A stretch of DNA of 64,000 bases from Pseudomonadota bacterium (GTDB lineage Bacteria; Pseudomonadota; Gammaproteobacteria; Burkholderiales; JAJZQI01). Positions within the stretch are counted from its first letter, which is position 1. The number at the start of each line of letters is the position of its first letter. The stretch lies in contig JAJZQI010000001.1 of the NCBI GenBank assembly GCA_021851875.1, positions 188,419 to 252,418 on the forward strand, read 5' to 3'. Position numbers and translations under genes: made by a program. Below, in pieces: positions 1-9,546 of this stretch. The notes below the pieces were generated by a model that did not search any database, was not told the origin of the DNA, and worked only from the letters and a program-made list of their open reading frames with translations.

Positions 1-331
1 CATCCAGCGCGCCGGAAATGATGATGACCGGGATGTCGGGGCGGATGGTATGGGCCAGACGCAAGGCGGACAAGCCGTCAAAGCCGGGCAGATTGTAATC
101 GCACAGGATCAGATCGAAGGCCCTTTGCTGCAGTATTTGCTGGAACGCGTCATGATTGGGAGCAACGGTGATTTCGCACGACACCCCGCTGCTGTGCAGT
201 TTTTTGCCAATCAGCTCGGCGTCCAGCGGGTCATCCTCCAGGTGCAAAATTTGAATGCACTTTGCCGGCGCTTCTGCCGCTGCCGAAAGCGGGGGGGATT
301 CAGTTATGTGCTGTGCCAGGCGGTGGTTCAT
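1..331 (-). CDS. Response regulator receiver protein, C-terminus cut by window edge
   Basis: This frame is absent from the ORF track because it has no stop inside the window. Read on the minus strand from an ATG at 331 it encodes a CheY-like receiver domain: an acidic pair (LEDD) after the first beta strand near residue 33, then the phospho-acceptor region LCDYNLPG and the following strand PVIIIS. A Ser/Ala-rich stretch of about 25 residues precedes the domain. The start overlaps the end of the upstream regulator gene by about 30 bases in another frame, so it probably belongs to the same kinase operon. Whether an output domain follows cannot be seen. Confidence 0.85.
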   Translation of the reverse strand, partial: MNHRLAQHITESPPLSAAAEAPAKCIQILHLEDDPLDAELIGKKLHSSGVSCEITVAPNHDAFQQILQQRAFDLILCDYNLPGFDGLSALRLAHTIRPDIPVIIISGALD

Positions 332-749
332 TGATGACTCCCCAGAAAGCCCCGATTTGCTTGATGGCCTCGAGAAATTCGGAAAAACTCAATGGTTTGA
401 CTACATAGGCATTGACGCCGAGTTCATAGCTGCGGATCAGATCCTGTTCCTCGCGTGAGGAGGTCATCACGACCACGGGGATGGAGCGCAATTGCGGGTC
501 TGATTTGACCTGGCGCAGGACCTCCAGCCCATCGACGCGCGGCATCTTCAGATCCAGCAGCATGACGGCGGGGTTGCCCGGCGCGCGGTTGGCGTATTTG
601 CCGCGCAGATACAGGTAATCCAGCGCATCTTCGCCGTCTTCCGCCGTTACCACATCATTGGCCAGATTGTTTTTTTTCAAGGCGGTGAGCGCCAGTTCGG
701 TGTCACGCGGGTTGTCGTCCACATAAAAAATCCGGCGCAGTTCAATCAT
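300..749 (-). CDS. Rcp1-like single-domain response regulator
   Basis: A stand-alone receiver domain of 149 residues that should accept phosphate from the adjacent histidine kinase. The acidic pocket (YVDDNPRD), the phospho-acceptor region MLLDLKMPRVDG, the T/S switch (VVMTSS) and the conserved Lys (VVKPL) are all visible. The insert after helix 2 (DYLYLRGKY) is typical of regulators paired with phytochrome-type kinases. I place the start at 749 rather than the ORF-track 770, because its ATG overlaps the kinase stop as ATGA, which implies translational coupling. No DNA-binding domain is present, so output is probably protein-protein. Confidence 0.9.
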   Translation of the reverse strand: MIELRRIFYVDDNPRDTELALTALKKNNLANDVVTAEDGEDALDYLYLRGKYANRAPGNPAVMLLDLKMPRVDGLEVLRQVKSDPQLRSIPVVVMTSSREEQDLIRSYELGVNAYVVKPLSFSEFLEAIKQIGAFWGVINEPPPGTAHN

Positions 750-2878
750 TTTTTCTTCTCGGGTAAGCAAGGGCTGTCCTCCTGTTGCAAGGGCAAGGTG
801 AAGTAGAAGCTGGCGCCCTGGTCAACCAAACCTTCGGCCCAGACTTTTCCTCCGTGTTTGCCGATGATACGTTTGACATTGGCAAGGCCAATGCCGGTTC
901 CATCGAATTCGCTTTGCCGGTGCAGGCGCTGGAATACGCCGAATAGCTTGTCGATGTACTTCATGTCGAAACCGGCGCCGTTGTCCTTGATGAAATAAGC
1001 TGCGTCTCCCTCATCGGCCGGCTGAAAGCCGATTTCGATGCGGGCCTGCTCTCGTTGCCGGGTATATTTGATGGCGTTGCCGATGAGATTGAGCAAGGCC
1101 AGCTTGATCAGCGCAGGGTCGCCGCAAACGGGCGGCAGATGACCGATGTGCCAGTCGATGGCGCGATTTTTGATGTCCTGGCGCAGGCTGTCGATCGTGC
1201 TGTGCACCAGGGTGCTCATGTCGATTTCCTGCAGTTGTATGTCGGCGCGGCTGATACGGGAAAATGCCAGCAGATCGTCGATCAATGTGTTCATTTCGCG
1301 ACTGGAGGTGGAGACGATTTCGAGATACCGCCGGCCTTCGTCCGAAAGCTGATTCGATGCGTCCTCCGCCAGCAGTTCGAGGTAGCCCTGAATGTGTCTG
1401 AGCGGGGCGCGCAGGTCGTGCGACACAGAGTAGGTGAATGCTTCGAGTTCCTTGTTGGTTTCGTGCAATTCGTTTGTGCGGATCAGCACTTTCTGTTCAA
1501 GTTCGGTATTGAGCTGGAGAATTTCGTTTTCACTTCGTTTGCGCAGGGTGATGTCTATGACTGTGGCCACCACCTGGTCTGCCTCGCCTTCACTCATCGG
1601 GGCCAGCGCAATTTCAACGGGAAAGCGTGTACCGTCCTTGCGCACCGCTTCCAGATCGCGGTTTGCTCCCATGCGCCGGTAGGACGGGCGAAGGATGAAC
1701 TGATGCCTGTATGCGACGTGCTGCTGCTGTAATTCGGCGGGCAACAGAACTTCAATCGCCTGGCCGATCAGTTCGTCGCGGTCATACCCGAACTGCTTGT
1801 CGGCCTGGGGATTGGTGAGGGTGATAATGCCGTCGCTATTCGTCACGACGATGCCGTAGGGAGCCACCTCGATCAGGTTGCGAAAACGGGACTCGCTTTC
1901 GCGCAGTTCCGCTGTGCGGTGCAGAATGCGCTGTTCCAGCTCATCGTTTAGCGTTCGAATCGCATTTTCGGCCTTGCGCCGATTGAGATCCAGGGTGTGG
2001 CCGGCTTTGGCCGTGATCAGTGCCGCCAGTACGAACAGCAGCGAGATGGCGAGCACGTGGGAAAAAATCCCCGTTTGTCGTTCAACGATACCATGTGAAC
2101 GCAGCCACAGCTCGATAAAGCCGAGCATGAACGGCACGGTGATGCCGATAGGCAGCATCCATTTAAGCACAACGGAGGCGAAACCGGGTTCGCCCAGAAT
2201 GCGCATCAGTCCGTAATCGGGTTTGCGGCAAAAGAGTGCGAGGCCCAGCAGGCAGGCCAGCGTGGAGGTATAAATCGAGGTAAAGACGCTGAACAGTGCA
2301 GTAACGTCAAATGCATGCCCGGCCAGGGAAACAAGGCCAATGCCGGTTGGGAAGAATGCCAGCCACTGGCCGGTTTCGACAAGCTGCCGCCGCTTGTCGA
2401 ACAGAAGCAGCAATGCTGCCGAGGCGCTGGCGATGATGAGGGATGTCGGCAGCGACATGCGCGACGGTTTTGCCAGATTGCTGGAGGAAAGCGCGGGGAA
2501 CAGTATCTGATCCAGCTGAATCTCGGTGTTCAGCAGATACATCAGGAACTGGACGGAGCCGGCAGTTAAGGCCAGCCAGACAAAGATTCGCTGGAAGAGG
2601 AATAGCTCGTTTGACGGGCTGGGCCGCATCGCCGAGGCGAGCAGCAGCAAACAGATGGCTGTGAGCGGATGCGTGGCAGGCCAGCTGGGCAGCCCGCGCG
2701 TGAGCAAATCGATATTGGCCAGCCAGCCAAGCAGGATCAGGAGCGATCCGGCAAGCACCAGCAGTGCGGCCGTTTGGCCCAGTTTGCGGCACAGCGCCGC
2801 CCAGCGGTTGAGTGTAAACTCCCCCGTGACCTGGGGCACAAATTGCCCGCTTGCGTCAGTCATGGTTTGTGCGTTCAT
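746..2878 (-). CDS. Membrane-bound PAS sensor histidine kinase
   Basis: A 710-residue sensor kinase. Residues 30 to about 300 hold a run of hydrophobic segments forming a multi-pass membrane sensor of MASE type, followed by a coiled linker. A PAS domain lies at about 330-450. The HisKA phospho-acceptor box is VSHDLRAPLRH near residue 487, and the ATPase domain shows the N box (NLIGNAIKYT), G1 (DNGAGFD) and G2 (GTGIGLANVKRI). The catalytic core resembles phytochrome-like kinases that signal to Rcp1-type regulators, which matches the coupled gene downstream. The ligand cannot be inferred. The gene is first in a minus-strand operon, with an AT-rich 264-base gap upstream. Confidence 0.92.
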   Translation of the reverse strand: MNAQTMTDASGQFVPQVTGEFTLNRWAALCRKLGQTAALLVLAGSLLILLGWLANIDLLTRGLPSWPATHPLTAICLLLLASAMRPSPSNELFLFQRIFVWLALTAGSVQFLMYLLNTEIQLDQILFPALSSSNLAKPSRMSLPTSLIIASASAALLLLFDKRRQLVETGQWLAFFPTGIGLVSLAGHAFDVTALFSVFTSIYTSTLACLLGLALFCRKPDYGLMRILGEPGFASVVLKWMLPIGITVPFMLGFIELWLRSHGIVERQTGIFSHVLAISLLFVLAALITAKAGHTLDLNRRKAENAIRTLNDELEQRILHRTAELRESESRFRNLIEVAPYGIVVTNSDGIITLTNPQADKQFGYDRDELIGQAIEVLLPAELQQQHVAYRHQFILRPSYRRMGANRDLEAVRKDGTRFPVEIALAPMSEGEADQVVATVIDITLRKRSENEILQLNTELEQKVLIRTNELHETNKELEAFTYSVSHDLRAPLRHIQGYLELLAEDASNQLSDEGRRYLEIVSTSSREMNTLIDDLLAFSRISRADIQLQEIDMSTLVHSTIDSLRQDIKNRAIDWHIGHLPPVCGDPALIKLALLNLIGNAIKYTRQREQARIEIGFQPADEGDAAYFIKDNGAGFDMKYIDKLFGVFQRLHRQSEFDGTGIGLANVKRIIGKHGGKVWAEGLVDQGASFYFTLPLQQEDSPCLPEKKK

Positions 2879-3142
2879 GCCACCTGCTTCCGCCTCGTAT
2901 CGCTTATTTCCATCCAGGAATTATGATTTTTTGGTTTGCCTGAACTGAAAGTAAAAAGCGAATCTGAATATTATGAATTCAACTATAGAACATTAGCCAG
3001 GTTTTTTTATCTATTTGTTTGCAATGGGCTGATTGGCTGGTTAATTATTTGGTGATTTACCGGGATTGATTGTTGCGAGCGAGGCCACTGGGCAATTCGG
3101 TTACAATAGTGGCTCGTGTAGAAGATTCGGGATAAATGAGTC

Positions 3143-3562
3143 ATGCGGCAGATGCACAAGGAATTACTGATCGAAACGCGCGGAAAAGGCTTGTATGCCT
3201 TGACCGGCTATCTGCACGAATGGCTGCGTACCAGCGGTATGCGCGAAGGACTGCTGACCCTGTTTGTTCGCCATACGTCCGCCAGTCTGCTGATTCAGGA
3301 AAATGCCGACACCGATGTGCAGGTCGATTTGGAAAATTTTCTTTCCCGTCTGGTGCCCGAAGGAGACCCTTTGTATCAGCATGTGCAGGAAGGGCCTGAC
3401 GACATGCCGGCGCATGTGCGCGCGGCGCTCACGCAAACCAGCCTGTCGATACCGCTGGTCGCCGGCGGTTTGGCATTGGGGATCTGGCAGGGTATTTATT
3501 TGTGGGAGCACCGCAAGGCGCCGCAACGCCGGCGTGTGGTGGCCCATTTGCTGGGTGAGTGA
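3143..3562 (+). CDS. yjbQ: YjbQ/UPF0047 family protein
   Basis: A 139-residue protein of the YjbQ (UPF0047) family, small trimeric beta-sandwich proteins reported to have weak thiamine-phosphate synthase activity; the physiological role remains uncertain. The family signature VRHTSASLLIQENAD is intact, as is the C-terminal LGIWQGIYLWEHR segment. Length matches the family (about 135-140). The start ATG lies after a weak purine-rich stretch; a second in-frame ATG three codons later is possible. A TACAAT element at 3102-3107 could be a -10 box, but I see no matching -35. Confidence 0.88.
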   Translation: MRQMHKELLIETRGKGLYALTGYLHEWLRTSGMREGLLTLFVRHTSASLLIQENADTDVQVDLENFLSRLVPEGDPLYQHVQEGPDDMPAHVRAALTQTSLSIPLVAGGLALGIWQGIYLWEHRKAPQRRRVVAHLLGE

Positions 3563-3592
3563 GAATAGCGATGAGCTGTAACTTGACAGCGT

Positions 3593-3598
3593 TATAAT
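3593..3598 (+). promoter_or_regulatory. Possible -10 element for lolC-lolD
   Basis: A consensus TATAAT lies in the yjbQ-lolC gap, about 75 bases before the likely lolC start. A TTGACA at 3583-3588 is too close (4 bases) to be its -35 partner, and no good -35 sits at the right distance. The call therefore rests on the -10 only. Confidence 0.35.
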
Positions 3599-3673
3599 AG
3601 CCAACGTGTATGGAACGGAATGGCTGTTTGCCGGTCTTTCCTCCTTCTGCCCATCCTGACTGAAGCCCAAAGC

Positions 3674-4918
3674 GTGCGCCCATTTGAACTCTTTATCGGA
3701 CTGCGTTATACCCGTGCCAAGCGGCGTAACCACTTCATCTCGTTTATCTCGTTAATCTCCATGCTGGGTGTGATGCTCGGCGTGATGGCGCTTATCGTCG
3801 TCCTGTCGGTCATGAACGGCTTTCAGGACGAGCTGCGCAACCGTATTTTGGCGGTCGCCTCGCATGCCACCATCAGCGGGCCGGACAATTTGCTGTACGA
3901 CTGGGAGAGCCTTGATAGAAAGGTGTTGCGCCATCCCGATGTGACCGGGGCGGCGCCCTATGTGATGCAACAGGGCATGCTGTCCTACGGCCAGACGGTG
4001 CAGGGCGCCTTGATTCGCGGGGTGGACCCGCGGCTGGAAAATCAGGTGGCGGATTTCGCTGCGAAAATGAAGGTGGGCAGTTTCGACAGCTTGCAACCGG
4101 GCCGTTTCGGCATCGTGCTGGGAATCGAGCTGGCGCGCAACCTGGGCGTCGGGGTAGGCGACAAGCTGGTGCTGATTGCGCCGCAAGGGCAGGTGACCGT
4201 GGCAGGTGTGGTGCCGCGGCTGAAAACCTTTACTGTCACCGGGGTGTTCGAGGCCGGCATGTATGAGTTCGACAGCGGCCTGGCGCTGATCAATCTGCGC
4301 GACGCGCAGGTGCTTTATCGCATGGGCGGCGCCGTTTCCGGGCTGCGGCTGAAAGTGCGCGACCTGTTCGATGCGCCGCGCGTGGTGCAACAGCTGGCGG
4401 TGGGGCTGCCGGCCGACATGTATTTCTCCGACTGGACGAAGGAGCATGCCAATTTCTTCCGTGCCGTGCAGATTGAAAAACGCATGATGTTCATTATCCT
4501 GCTGCTGATTGTGGCCGTCGCTTCGTTCAACATCGTTTCCACCCTGGTGATGGCGGTGACCGACAAGGAAGCCGATATTGCGATCCTGCGCACGCTGGGG
4601 GCGGCGCCGCGCAGCATCATGGCGATTTTCATGATTCAGGGGGCGGTGATCGGGGTGATCGGGACGCTGCTCGGACTGATTTCCGGCGTGCTGATCGCAG
4701 TGAATATCGAAACCATCGTGCCGGCCATCGAACGGCTGTTCCACACCCAGTTTTTGGCCAAGGACGTGTATTACATCAGCGAGCTGCCGTCCAAGCTGGC
4801 ATGGAGCGATGTGGGGGTGATCGGTAGCGTGTCGCTGCTGTTGTCGTTGCTGGCGACGCTCTACCCGAGTTGGCGCGCGTCGCGTACTCAACCGGCGGAG
4901 GCTTTGCGCTATGAATGA
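3674..4918 (+). CDS. lolC: Lipoprotein-releasing ABC transporter permease LolC/LolE
   Basis: The inner-membrane permease of the Lol system, which extracts lipoproteins from the inner membrane and passes them to LolA. The N-terminal block [19 protein letters not shown] is the family hallmark. One membrane segment follows it, then a large periplasmic domain, then three C-terminal membrane segments in FtsX-like topology. I prefer the GTG at 3674 (414 residues, the usual family length, beginning VRPFELF) over the TTG/ATG at 3620, which adds 18 atypical residues. It overlaps lolD by 8 bases. A separate LolE is not present here; one permease gene may serve both roles. Confidence 0.93.
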   Translation: MRPFELFIGLRYTRAKRRNHFISFISLISMLGVMLGVMALIVVLSVMNGFQDELRNRILAVASHATISGPDNLLYDWESLDRKVLRHPDVTGAAPYVMQQGMLSYGQTVQGALIRGVDPRLENQVADFAAKMKVGSFDSLQPGRFGIVLGIELARNLGVGVGDKLVLIAPQGQVTVAGVVPRLKTFTVTGVFEAGMYEFDSGLALINLRDAQVLYRMGGAVSGLRLKVRDLFDAPRVVQQLAVGLPADMYFSDWTKEHANFFRAVQIEKRMMFIILLLIVAVASFNIVSTLVMAVTDKEADIAILRTLGAAPRSIMAIFMIQGAVIGVIGTLLGLISGVLIAVNIETIVPAIERLFHTQFLAKDVYYISELPSKLAWSDVGVIGSVSLLLSLLATLYPSWRASRTQPAEALRYE

Positions 4919-5594
4919 TGCGGTGCTCGTCTGCGACAATCTGAGCAAGACCTACGGGCGCGGGGAGCACGCCGTGGCGGTTTTGCAGGGCATCGACTTT
5001 AGCCTGCAGCCGGGCGAGCGGGTGGCCATCGTGGGCAGCTCCGGTTCCGGCAAGAGCACGCTGCTGCATTTGCTGGGCGGCTTGGATATGCCGACTGCCG
5101 GTAATGTGCTGGTCAAGGGGCAGGACTGGACCAGACTCGATGAAGCCGCGCAAGGCCAGTTGCGTAACCGTACCCTGGGCTTCGTCTACCAGTTTCACCA
5201 TCTGCTGCCGGAATTCTCCGCGCTGGAAAACGTCGCCATGCCGCTGCTGATTCGCCGTGAAGAGCGCAAGGCGGCATACCGGCAAGCCACTGAAGCGCTG
5301 CAGGCTGTCGGCCTGGGACATCGCCTGACGCACAAGCCGGGCGAGTTGTCGGGCGGGGAGCGTCAGCGCACGGCCATCGCGCGGGCATTGGTGACCCAGC
5401 CGTCGGCTGTGCTGATGGACGAACCGACCGGCAACCTTGATGAACATACGGCGGCGGCGATTCAGGAGTTGTTGCTGCGGTTGAATGAGCAAAGCGGCGT
5501 GAGTTTCCTGATCGTGACGCACGACACGCGTTTCGCGGCCAGGATGCAGCGTGTCCTGACATTGCACGAAGGCCGGCTGACGCAAGGCGGTTAA
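4911..5594 (+). CDS. lolD: Lipoprotein-releasing ABC transporter ATP-binding protein
   Basis: The cytoplasmic ATPase that powers LolC/E-mediated lipoprotein release. At 227 residues it is a standard LolD. The Walker A motif is GSSGSGKST, the Q loop [12 protein letters not shown], the ABC signature LSGGERQR and Walker [13 protein letters not shown]. The start overlaps the lolC end by 8 bases, so the two are translationally coupled. The stop codon interlocks with the stop of the convergent gene in the tetranucleotide TTAA. Confidence 0.96.
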   Translation: MNDAVLVCDNLSKTYGRGEHAVAVLQGIDFSLQPGERVAIVGSSGSGKSTLLHLLGGLDMPTAGNVLVKGQDWTRLDEAAQGQLRNRTLGFVYQFHHLLPEFSALENVAMPLLIRREERKAAYRQATEALQAVGLGHRLTHKPGELSGGERQRTAIARALVTQPSAVLMDEPTGNLDEHTAAAIQELLLRLNEQSGVSFLIVTHDTRFAARMQRVLTLHEGRLTQGG

Positions 5595-6787
5595 TCGAGC
5601 AGCGCCTGCCAGGCAGCCGCACCTTGCAAATACCTCGCTTCCCATTCGCGGGCGGCGGTTCGCAAACGTGGACTGTCTTTTAGCGCCAGCGCCTGCCTCA
5701 GCGAATCGGCCAATTCCGGTATGGCCACGCAACCCGGCATGCCCGTGGTTTCCCACGTTTCGGCATAAGCCGCCTGTTTGCTGATATTCCCCTGCTGTAA
5801 CGGGTGGCGCAGATTGATGCGCGGCAGACCATAGGCCATGGCGACAATGCGGCCATGCAGGCTGCTGCCGCAATAGAGCGCGCTGCCCGCCAGCAGGGCA
5901 CAAATGCGCCAGATGTCGAGGTCTTCGAATAGCTGCACGCGATCTGGCGGCAAGCGCGTCTTCAGGCGTCGGTAGGGCTCCAGCGCGTCATGCCAGGGGG
6001 CAGCGCCGGCACGAAACAGGACGATTCCCAAGCGGTTTGTGGTCATGAAGGGAAGCAGCTGCCGGGCCAACTGGTCGAGCGTCACATCGTCGCCAAAGTC
6101 GGCGCTGAATTGCAGCGCGAGGTAGCCATTCGGCATGGCTTCGCGCAGGGCAGCCAATGCGCCGTCGTGCGAGGCTGCCGTAACACGCGGATGAAACAGG
6201 CGGCGCACCAGCACGGCGGGGTCGGGCAGCAAGTGCGGTGCGAGTCCGGCTGCTTGCAGGACGCCGTGAGTGACGTGATCGCGCACACCGATAAAGTCGG
6301 CTTCACGCAGTGCCTCATATACTTGTACGGGTTTTTTCAGTGCAAGATCGACGCCGCCCACAGCGTTGAATATCCACCGACCGGCTGAGTGAAAACGGCT
6401 GCGCGGTACCACGTAAGGGGCAATGCGGTCGCTGCCCGTCTGCGTCTGGGCCCATTGATCGCGTATTGACGGCGTTGCGGCGTCGTAAAGCGCAATGGCC
6501 TGCATCGCCTCGGCTTGGGTTTGCAGCATGACGGCCGCTTCCCAGTTGCTGCATGTGAGCAATTCGCCGCCGGCATGGACCAGGTGGACGCGTTTGCCTG
6601 CCGTGTGTTGCACGGCGTCAGCAAGAGAGACGACCCGCAGACCGCCCCAGCGGGTGAGGTCGCGCCGGGCCAGTCCTGTCATGATGCATGGGCGGTCTTG
6701 CAGCAAGGATTGGGTGATGTGGGCAAACAGCAGGTCGCCCAGATTATGCCGGTCGAAGGCTCCGAAAATGATTACGGGAGCTGGCAT
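5591..6787 (-). CDS. Polysaccharide pyruvyl transferase family protein
   Basis: A 398-residue protein resembling the CsaB/WcaK pyruvyl transferase fold (PS_pyruv_trans), which transfers pyruvate from phosphoenolpyruvate to cell-surface sugars. The N-terminal [17 protein letters not shown] block and the C-terminal [20 protein letters not shown] block match the conserved ends of the family, including the SxHGxI loop near the active site. The substrate glycan is unknown. It lies 6 bases downstream of the DUF2062 gene in what looks like a two-gene minus-strand operon and converges on lolD. It is probably an envelope-sugar modification enzyme; the exact reaction is not certain. Confidence 0.78.
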   Translation of the reverse strand: MPAPVIIFGAFDRHNLGDLLFAHITQSLLQDRPCIMTGLARRDLTRWGGLRVVSLADAVQHTAGKRVHLVHAGGELLTCSNWEAAVMLQTQAEAMQAIALYDAATPSIRDQWAQTQTGSDRIAPYVVPRSRFHSAGRWIFNAVGGVDLALKKPVQVYEALREADFIGVRDHVTHGVLQAAGLAPHLLPDPAVLVRRLFHPRVTAASHDGALAALREAMPNGYLALQFSADFGDDVTLDQLARQLLPFMTTNRLGIVLFRAGAAPWHDALEPYRRLKTRLPPDRVQLFEDLDIWRICALLAGSALYCGSSLHGRIVAMAYGLPRINLRHPLQQGNISKQAAYAETWETTGMPGCVAIPELADSLRQALALKDSPRLRTAAREWEARYLQGAAAWQALLD

Positions 6788-6793
6788 GGCGTA

Positions 6794-7339
6794 TCAGTAG
6801 GTGCGGTCCTGCCGTCTGCGCCAATACCACAGGATATAAAGGCGCCAGCCGAGGCGTGAAAGCAGATAGCCGAGCAGGGATGTCAGGCTGGCGAGCAGCA
6901 ACAGTCCCAGCAGGAATGTCGGGCCGAGCGAAACGACCCAGCTGAACAGAGCCGGCAGAAGTTTCGACCAGTCCGTGTCGTGCCAGTCAAAATCGAGCGG
7001 CGGCAAGGCGCCGACGCTCTGGCCGGTGAGCAGGCTGCCCAGCCAGTAAGCCAGGGCAAAAAGAAACGGTGTCGTGAGCGGATTGGTGATCCAGGTGGCG
7101 GCGACAGCAACCGGCAGATTGACGCGGAAAACGATGGCCAGTACGGCGGCGGTCAGCATTTGCAGCGGCAAGGGATTGTAGGCGGCAAACAGACCGAGCG
7201 CGAGGCCGCTGGAAACGGACTTGCGGTTCAAGTGCCACAGATTGGGGTGATGCAGGAAGCGGCCGAAACGTGCCAGATGTGGATGATTCCTGACTGAATC
7301 GTGGCTGGGCAGAAATTTTCGCAACAGTTTGCGCGGCAT
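6794..7339 (-). CDS. DUF2062 domain membrane protein
   Basis: A small membrane protein of 181 residues with the DUF2062 domain, of unknown biochemical role, often found next to glycosyltransferase genes. The sequence shows the family pattern: a short basic N-terminus, a hydrophobic segment (SGLALGLFAAYNPLPLQML), the WITNPLTTPFLFALAYWLG segment and two further hydrophobic stretches, ending in a basic tail (YWRRRQ). The ORF track starts at 7435. I choose the ATG at 7339 because a strong AGAGGAG ribosome-binding site precedes it and the extra 32 residues look non-coding. The next gene begins 6 bases after its stop. Confidence 0.88.
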   Translation of the reverse strand: MPRKLLRKFLPSHDSVRNHPHLARFGRFLHHPNLWHLNRKSVSSGLALGLFAAYNPLPLQMLTAAVLAIVFRVNLPVAVAATWITNPLTTPFLFALAYWLGSLLTGQSVGALPPLDFDWHDTDWSKLLPALFSWVVSLGPTFLLGLLLLASLTSLLGYLLSRLGWRLYILWYWRRRQDRTY

Positions 7340-7610
7340 GGTGCTCCTCTGATTGGTTTTGTTTTCTTCAGCCCAGTCGGGCTGCCAGGAAAATGGTAAA
7401 GACTTTTTACCCGGCTTGACTCGACCTGGCTGCAAATTTGGTCAATTATTTACAGCAAGCCGGCTGACCGCGCAATAGCAATAACAACAGCCCACCGTAC
7501 TGTAACGCTGACTTGAGGGCGAGTTGAGGCGGTTCAAACAAAGCCATGCAGGCATTCTACGATAGAGTCAAAGACCATGATAGCGGCTTTGCCATGACGG
7601 TTTCAGTGGA
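7340..7610. other. Gene-free spacer upstream of DUF2062 gene
   Basis: No supportable gene is present. The stretch holds a 6-base-pair hairpin at 7369-7384 (CAGCCC, 4-base loop, GGGCTG) that would lie in the leader of the DUF2062 mRNA, plus AT-richer DNA around 7440-7500. No convincing sigma-70 pair was found. The right end runs into the O-GlcNAc transferase relic. Confidence 0.5.
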
Positions 7611-7977
7611 TCTATTGTTTCAGGTCAAGATTCCGGCCTGGCTGCCGATAGTTTTTTGTATATTTGTCCGCGGAGCCTGTGCAAGTTTCATCCGGACTTT
7701 GATGCGTTGCTGCTGCAAATAGTGCGGCAAGACGACGCTGGATGCATTGTCTGCGGGGGCTGCGGGTTTGCCGGTGGTGACTTTGGCGGGCAGTTTCAGG
7801 CGCAGCCGGGGAACGCTGGCGTGTTACGGGCAGATCGGCTGGCTCGATGCTGTGGTACATTCGCCTGAAGCGTGCGTTAAGCGTGCGCTCGCGTTGGCGC
7901 ATCAGTTCACAGCAGCGGACAGGCAGGTGCTGGCGGGGTTGGCACGCGGCTTGCAACGGCTTGCAAAAAGATAAATT
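7611..7977 (+). pseudogene. Relic of a SPINDLY/OGT-type (GT41) O-GlcNAc transferase
   Basis: Two adjacent frames together read as parts of the catalytic domain of a GT41 enzyme. The frame at about 7623-7731 gives GLAADSFLYICPRSLCKFHP followed by DFDALLLQIVRQD, matching the family block around the FGLPED-LYLCPQSL-KHPD region. About at 7724-7977 another frame gives TTLDALSAGAAGLPVVTLAG and continues RSRGTLACYGQIGWLDAVV to a stop. Functional enzymes carry roughly a hundred residues between these blocks; here they are fused out of frame, so an internal deletion and frameshift have occurred. The N-terminal TPR part is absent. It sits directly upstream of the TPR-glycosyltransferase operon. Family assignment is from remembered motifs, not a search. 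Confidence 0.72.
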
Positions 7978-8091
7978 GGCTATAGCCGCGTTTCCGACTG
8001 GTTGAATGCGGTGACTGCGCACTAGTGTATTCGCGGTGTACGCGGTGGTGGCGTAACCGGATGATTGTAAATATTAATTATAAGGACGGGG

Positions 8092-9546
8092 ATGCAAGAC
8101 GGAATGACTGTCGGCAACTGGCTTGAACAGGCCATTACTGCCCATGACGCGGGAGATTTTGCCGGTGCGGTTGCCGCCTACCGGCAATTTTTGTCACTCA
8201 CCCCGGGAAACATTGATGTGATGACCTTGCTTGGCGATGCTCTGCAACAGTCGGGGGACTACCCCGGCGCCATTGCGGTGTATGCCGATGCATTGGCATT
8301 GCAGCCGGAAAATGCCGTGCTGCAGAACAATACCGGCGTCGCCTTGAGGCACCAGGGGTATCTGGCGGATGCGCTGGATTGTTTCCTCAATGCCATCAAT
8401 CTTGCGCCCGGCTACGTCGATGCCTGGCTGAATATCGGTTCGGTGCTGAATATGCAGGGACGGCTTGAGCATGCCGCAACCGCATTCAATCGCGTGCTCG
8501 ATCTGGAACCGCAAAATCCCAAGGTCCATGTCGGATTGGGCAACACCTTGTCCCGTGCAGGGCTGTTCGACGCTGCCCTGACATCCTACGAGACCGCTTT
8601 ATTGCTCGAGCCGGGCAACAACGACGCCCGCTGGGGACGTGGCCTGGTCAATTTGAGCCTGGGGCAATGGGATACTGCCTGGCAGGATTACGAGCTGCGC
8701 TTTCGCATGCAGGCAGCCTATCCCTTCGCCTATTCCAGACCGCACTGGCGGGGCGAGGGATTTGCCGACAAGACCCTGCTGATCCATGACGAAATCGGTT
8801 ATGGCGACGTGTTCCAGTTTTCGCGTTATTTCCCGCGCGTGAAGCAGCGCGGCGGGCGTGTGCTGCTGGAAGTGAAGCCGGGCCTTAAGCGCCTGTTTGA
8901 AGGATTCCCGGGCGTTGACGAGGTGCGCGAGCGGGGCAGCCAGCCGCAGCCGGAAAGCGATTTCGATCTGCTGGTGCCGCTGGAGAGCCTGCCCGCTGTT
9001 TTCGCTACGCGCACCGATTCCATCCCCCCGCTTGTGGCGCCGACCTTGCCGGACGAATTGCTGGCGGCTTGGCAAGAGCGCCTGAGCTCGCTGCCTGGCC
9101 GCAAAGTCGGCATCGTCTGGGCGGGAAATCCGAACAGCGCCTATGACGTGCAGCGTTCCATGCAGTTGAGCGAACTGCTGCCGCTGCTGCGTGCGGCCGG
9201 CGATTGCAGCTTTGTCAGCCTGCAGGTGGGGACAGCCGCAGAGCAGATGCAGCAGTCTGATGTGGCCATTTTCGATGCATCGCCCTGGCTGACCGATTTT
9301 GCCGAAACAGCCGCGGCCATCAGGTCGCTGGATCGGGTGATTACCGTGGAAACGTCGGTGGCTCACCTGGCGGGCATGCTGGGGACGCCGGTTTGGGTGA
9401 TGCTGACGAAGGTGCCGGCATGGCGCTGGGGTGTCGAAGGCGACAATACGCCCTGGTATCCGGCCATGCGTCTTTACCGCCAGAGCGAGACGGGCGACTG
9501 GAGCAACGTTCTGGATGCTGTGGCAAAAGATCTCGGGGCTATCTGA
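8092..9546 (+). CDS. TPR repeat protein with GT9-like glycosyltransferase domain
   Basis: A 484-residue protein. Residues 1 to about 200 form around five tetratricopeptide repeats (recurring A..Y..AL.L.P.N..A). The C-terminal half is an ADP-heptose-transferase-like (GT9/GT-B) domain with the typical VGIVWAGNP and [20 protein letters not shown] segments and the end motif WRWG. Proteins of this build are frequently encoded next to flagellin or surface-glycan genes. The ATG follows AAGGAC. It is the first gene of the long sugar operon; its TGA overlaps the next ATG by one base (TGATG). It is a paralogue of the gene at 19658, so the pair brackets the cluster. The acceptor is unknown. Confidence 0.85.
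   Translation: MQDGMTVGNWLEQAITAHDAGDFAGAVAAYRQFLSLTPGNIDVMTLLGDALQQSGDYPGAIAVYADALALQPENAVLQNNTGVALRHQGYLADALDCFLNAINLAPGYVDAWLNIGSVLNMQGRLEHAATAFNRVLDLEPQNPKVHVGLGNTLSRAGLFDAALTSYETALLLEPGNNDARWGRGLVNLSLGQWDTAWQDYELRFRMQAAYPFAYSRPHWRGEGFADKTLLIHDEIGYGDVFQFSRYFPRVKQRGGRVLLEVKPGLKRLFEGFPGVDEVRERGSQPQPESDFDLLVPLESLPAVFATRTDSIPPLVAPTLPDELLAAWQERLSSLPGRKVGIVWAGNPNSAYDVQRSMQLSELLPLLRAAGDCSFVSLQVGTAAEQMQQSDVAIFDASPWLTDFAETAAAIRSLDRVITVETSVAHLAGMLGTPVWVMLTKVPAWRWGVEGDNTPWYPAMRLYRQSETGDWSNVLDAVAKDLGAI

Noticed and set aside
3583-3598. TTGACA and TATAAT as one promoter
   Set aside because: Only 4 bases separate them, so they cannot be a -35/-10 pair; only the -10 was kept.
7612-8022. 136-codon minus-strand frame in the gap before the sugar operon
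   Set aside because: The plus strand of the same DNA carries recognisable GT41 fragments, which explains the region better; no ribosome-binding site or domain on the minus strand.
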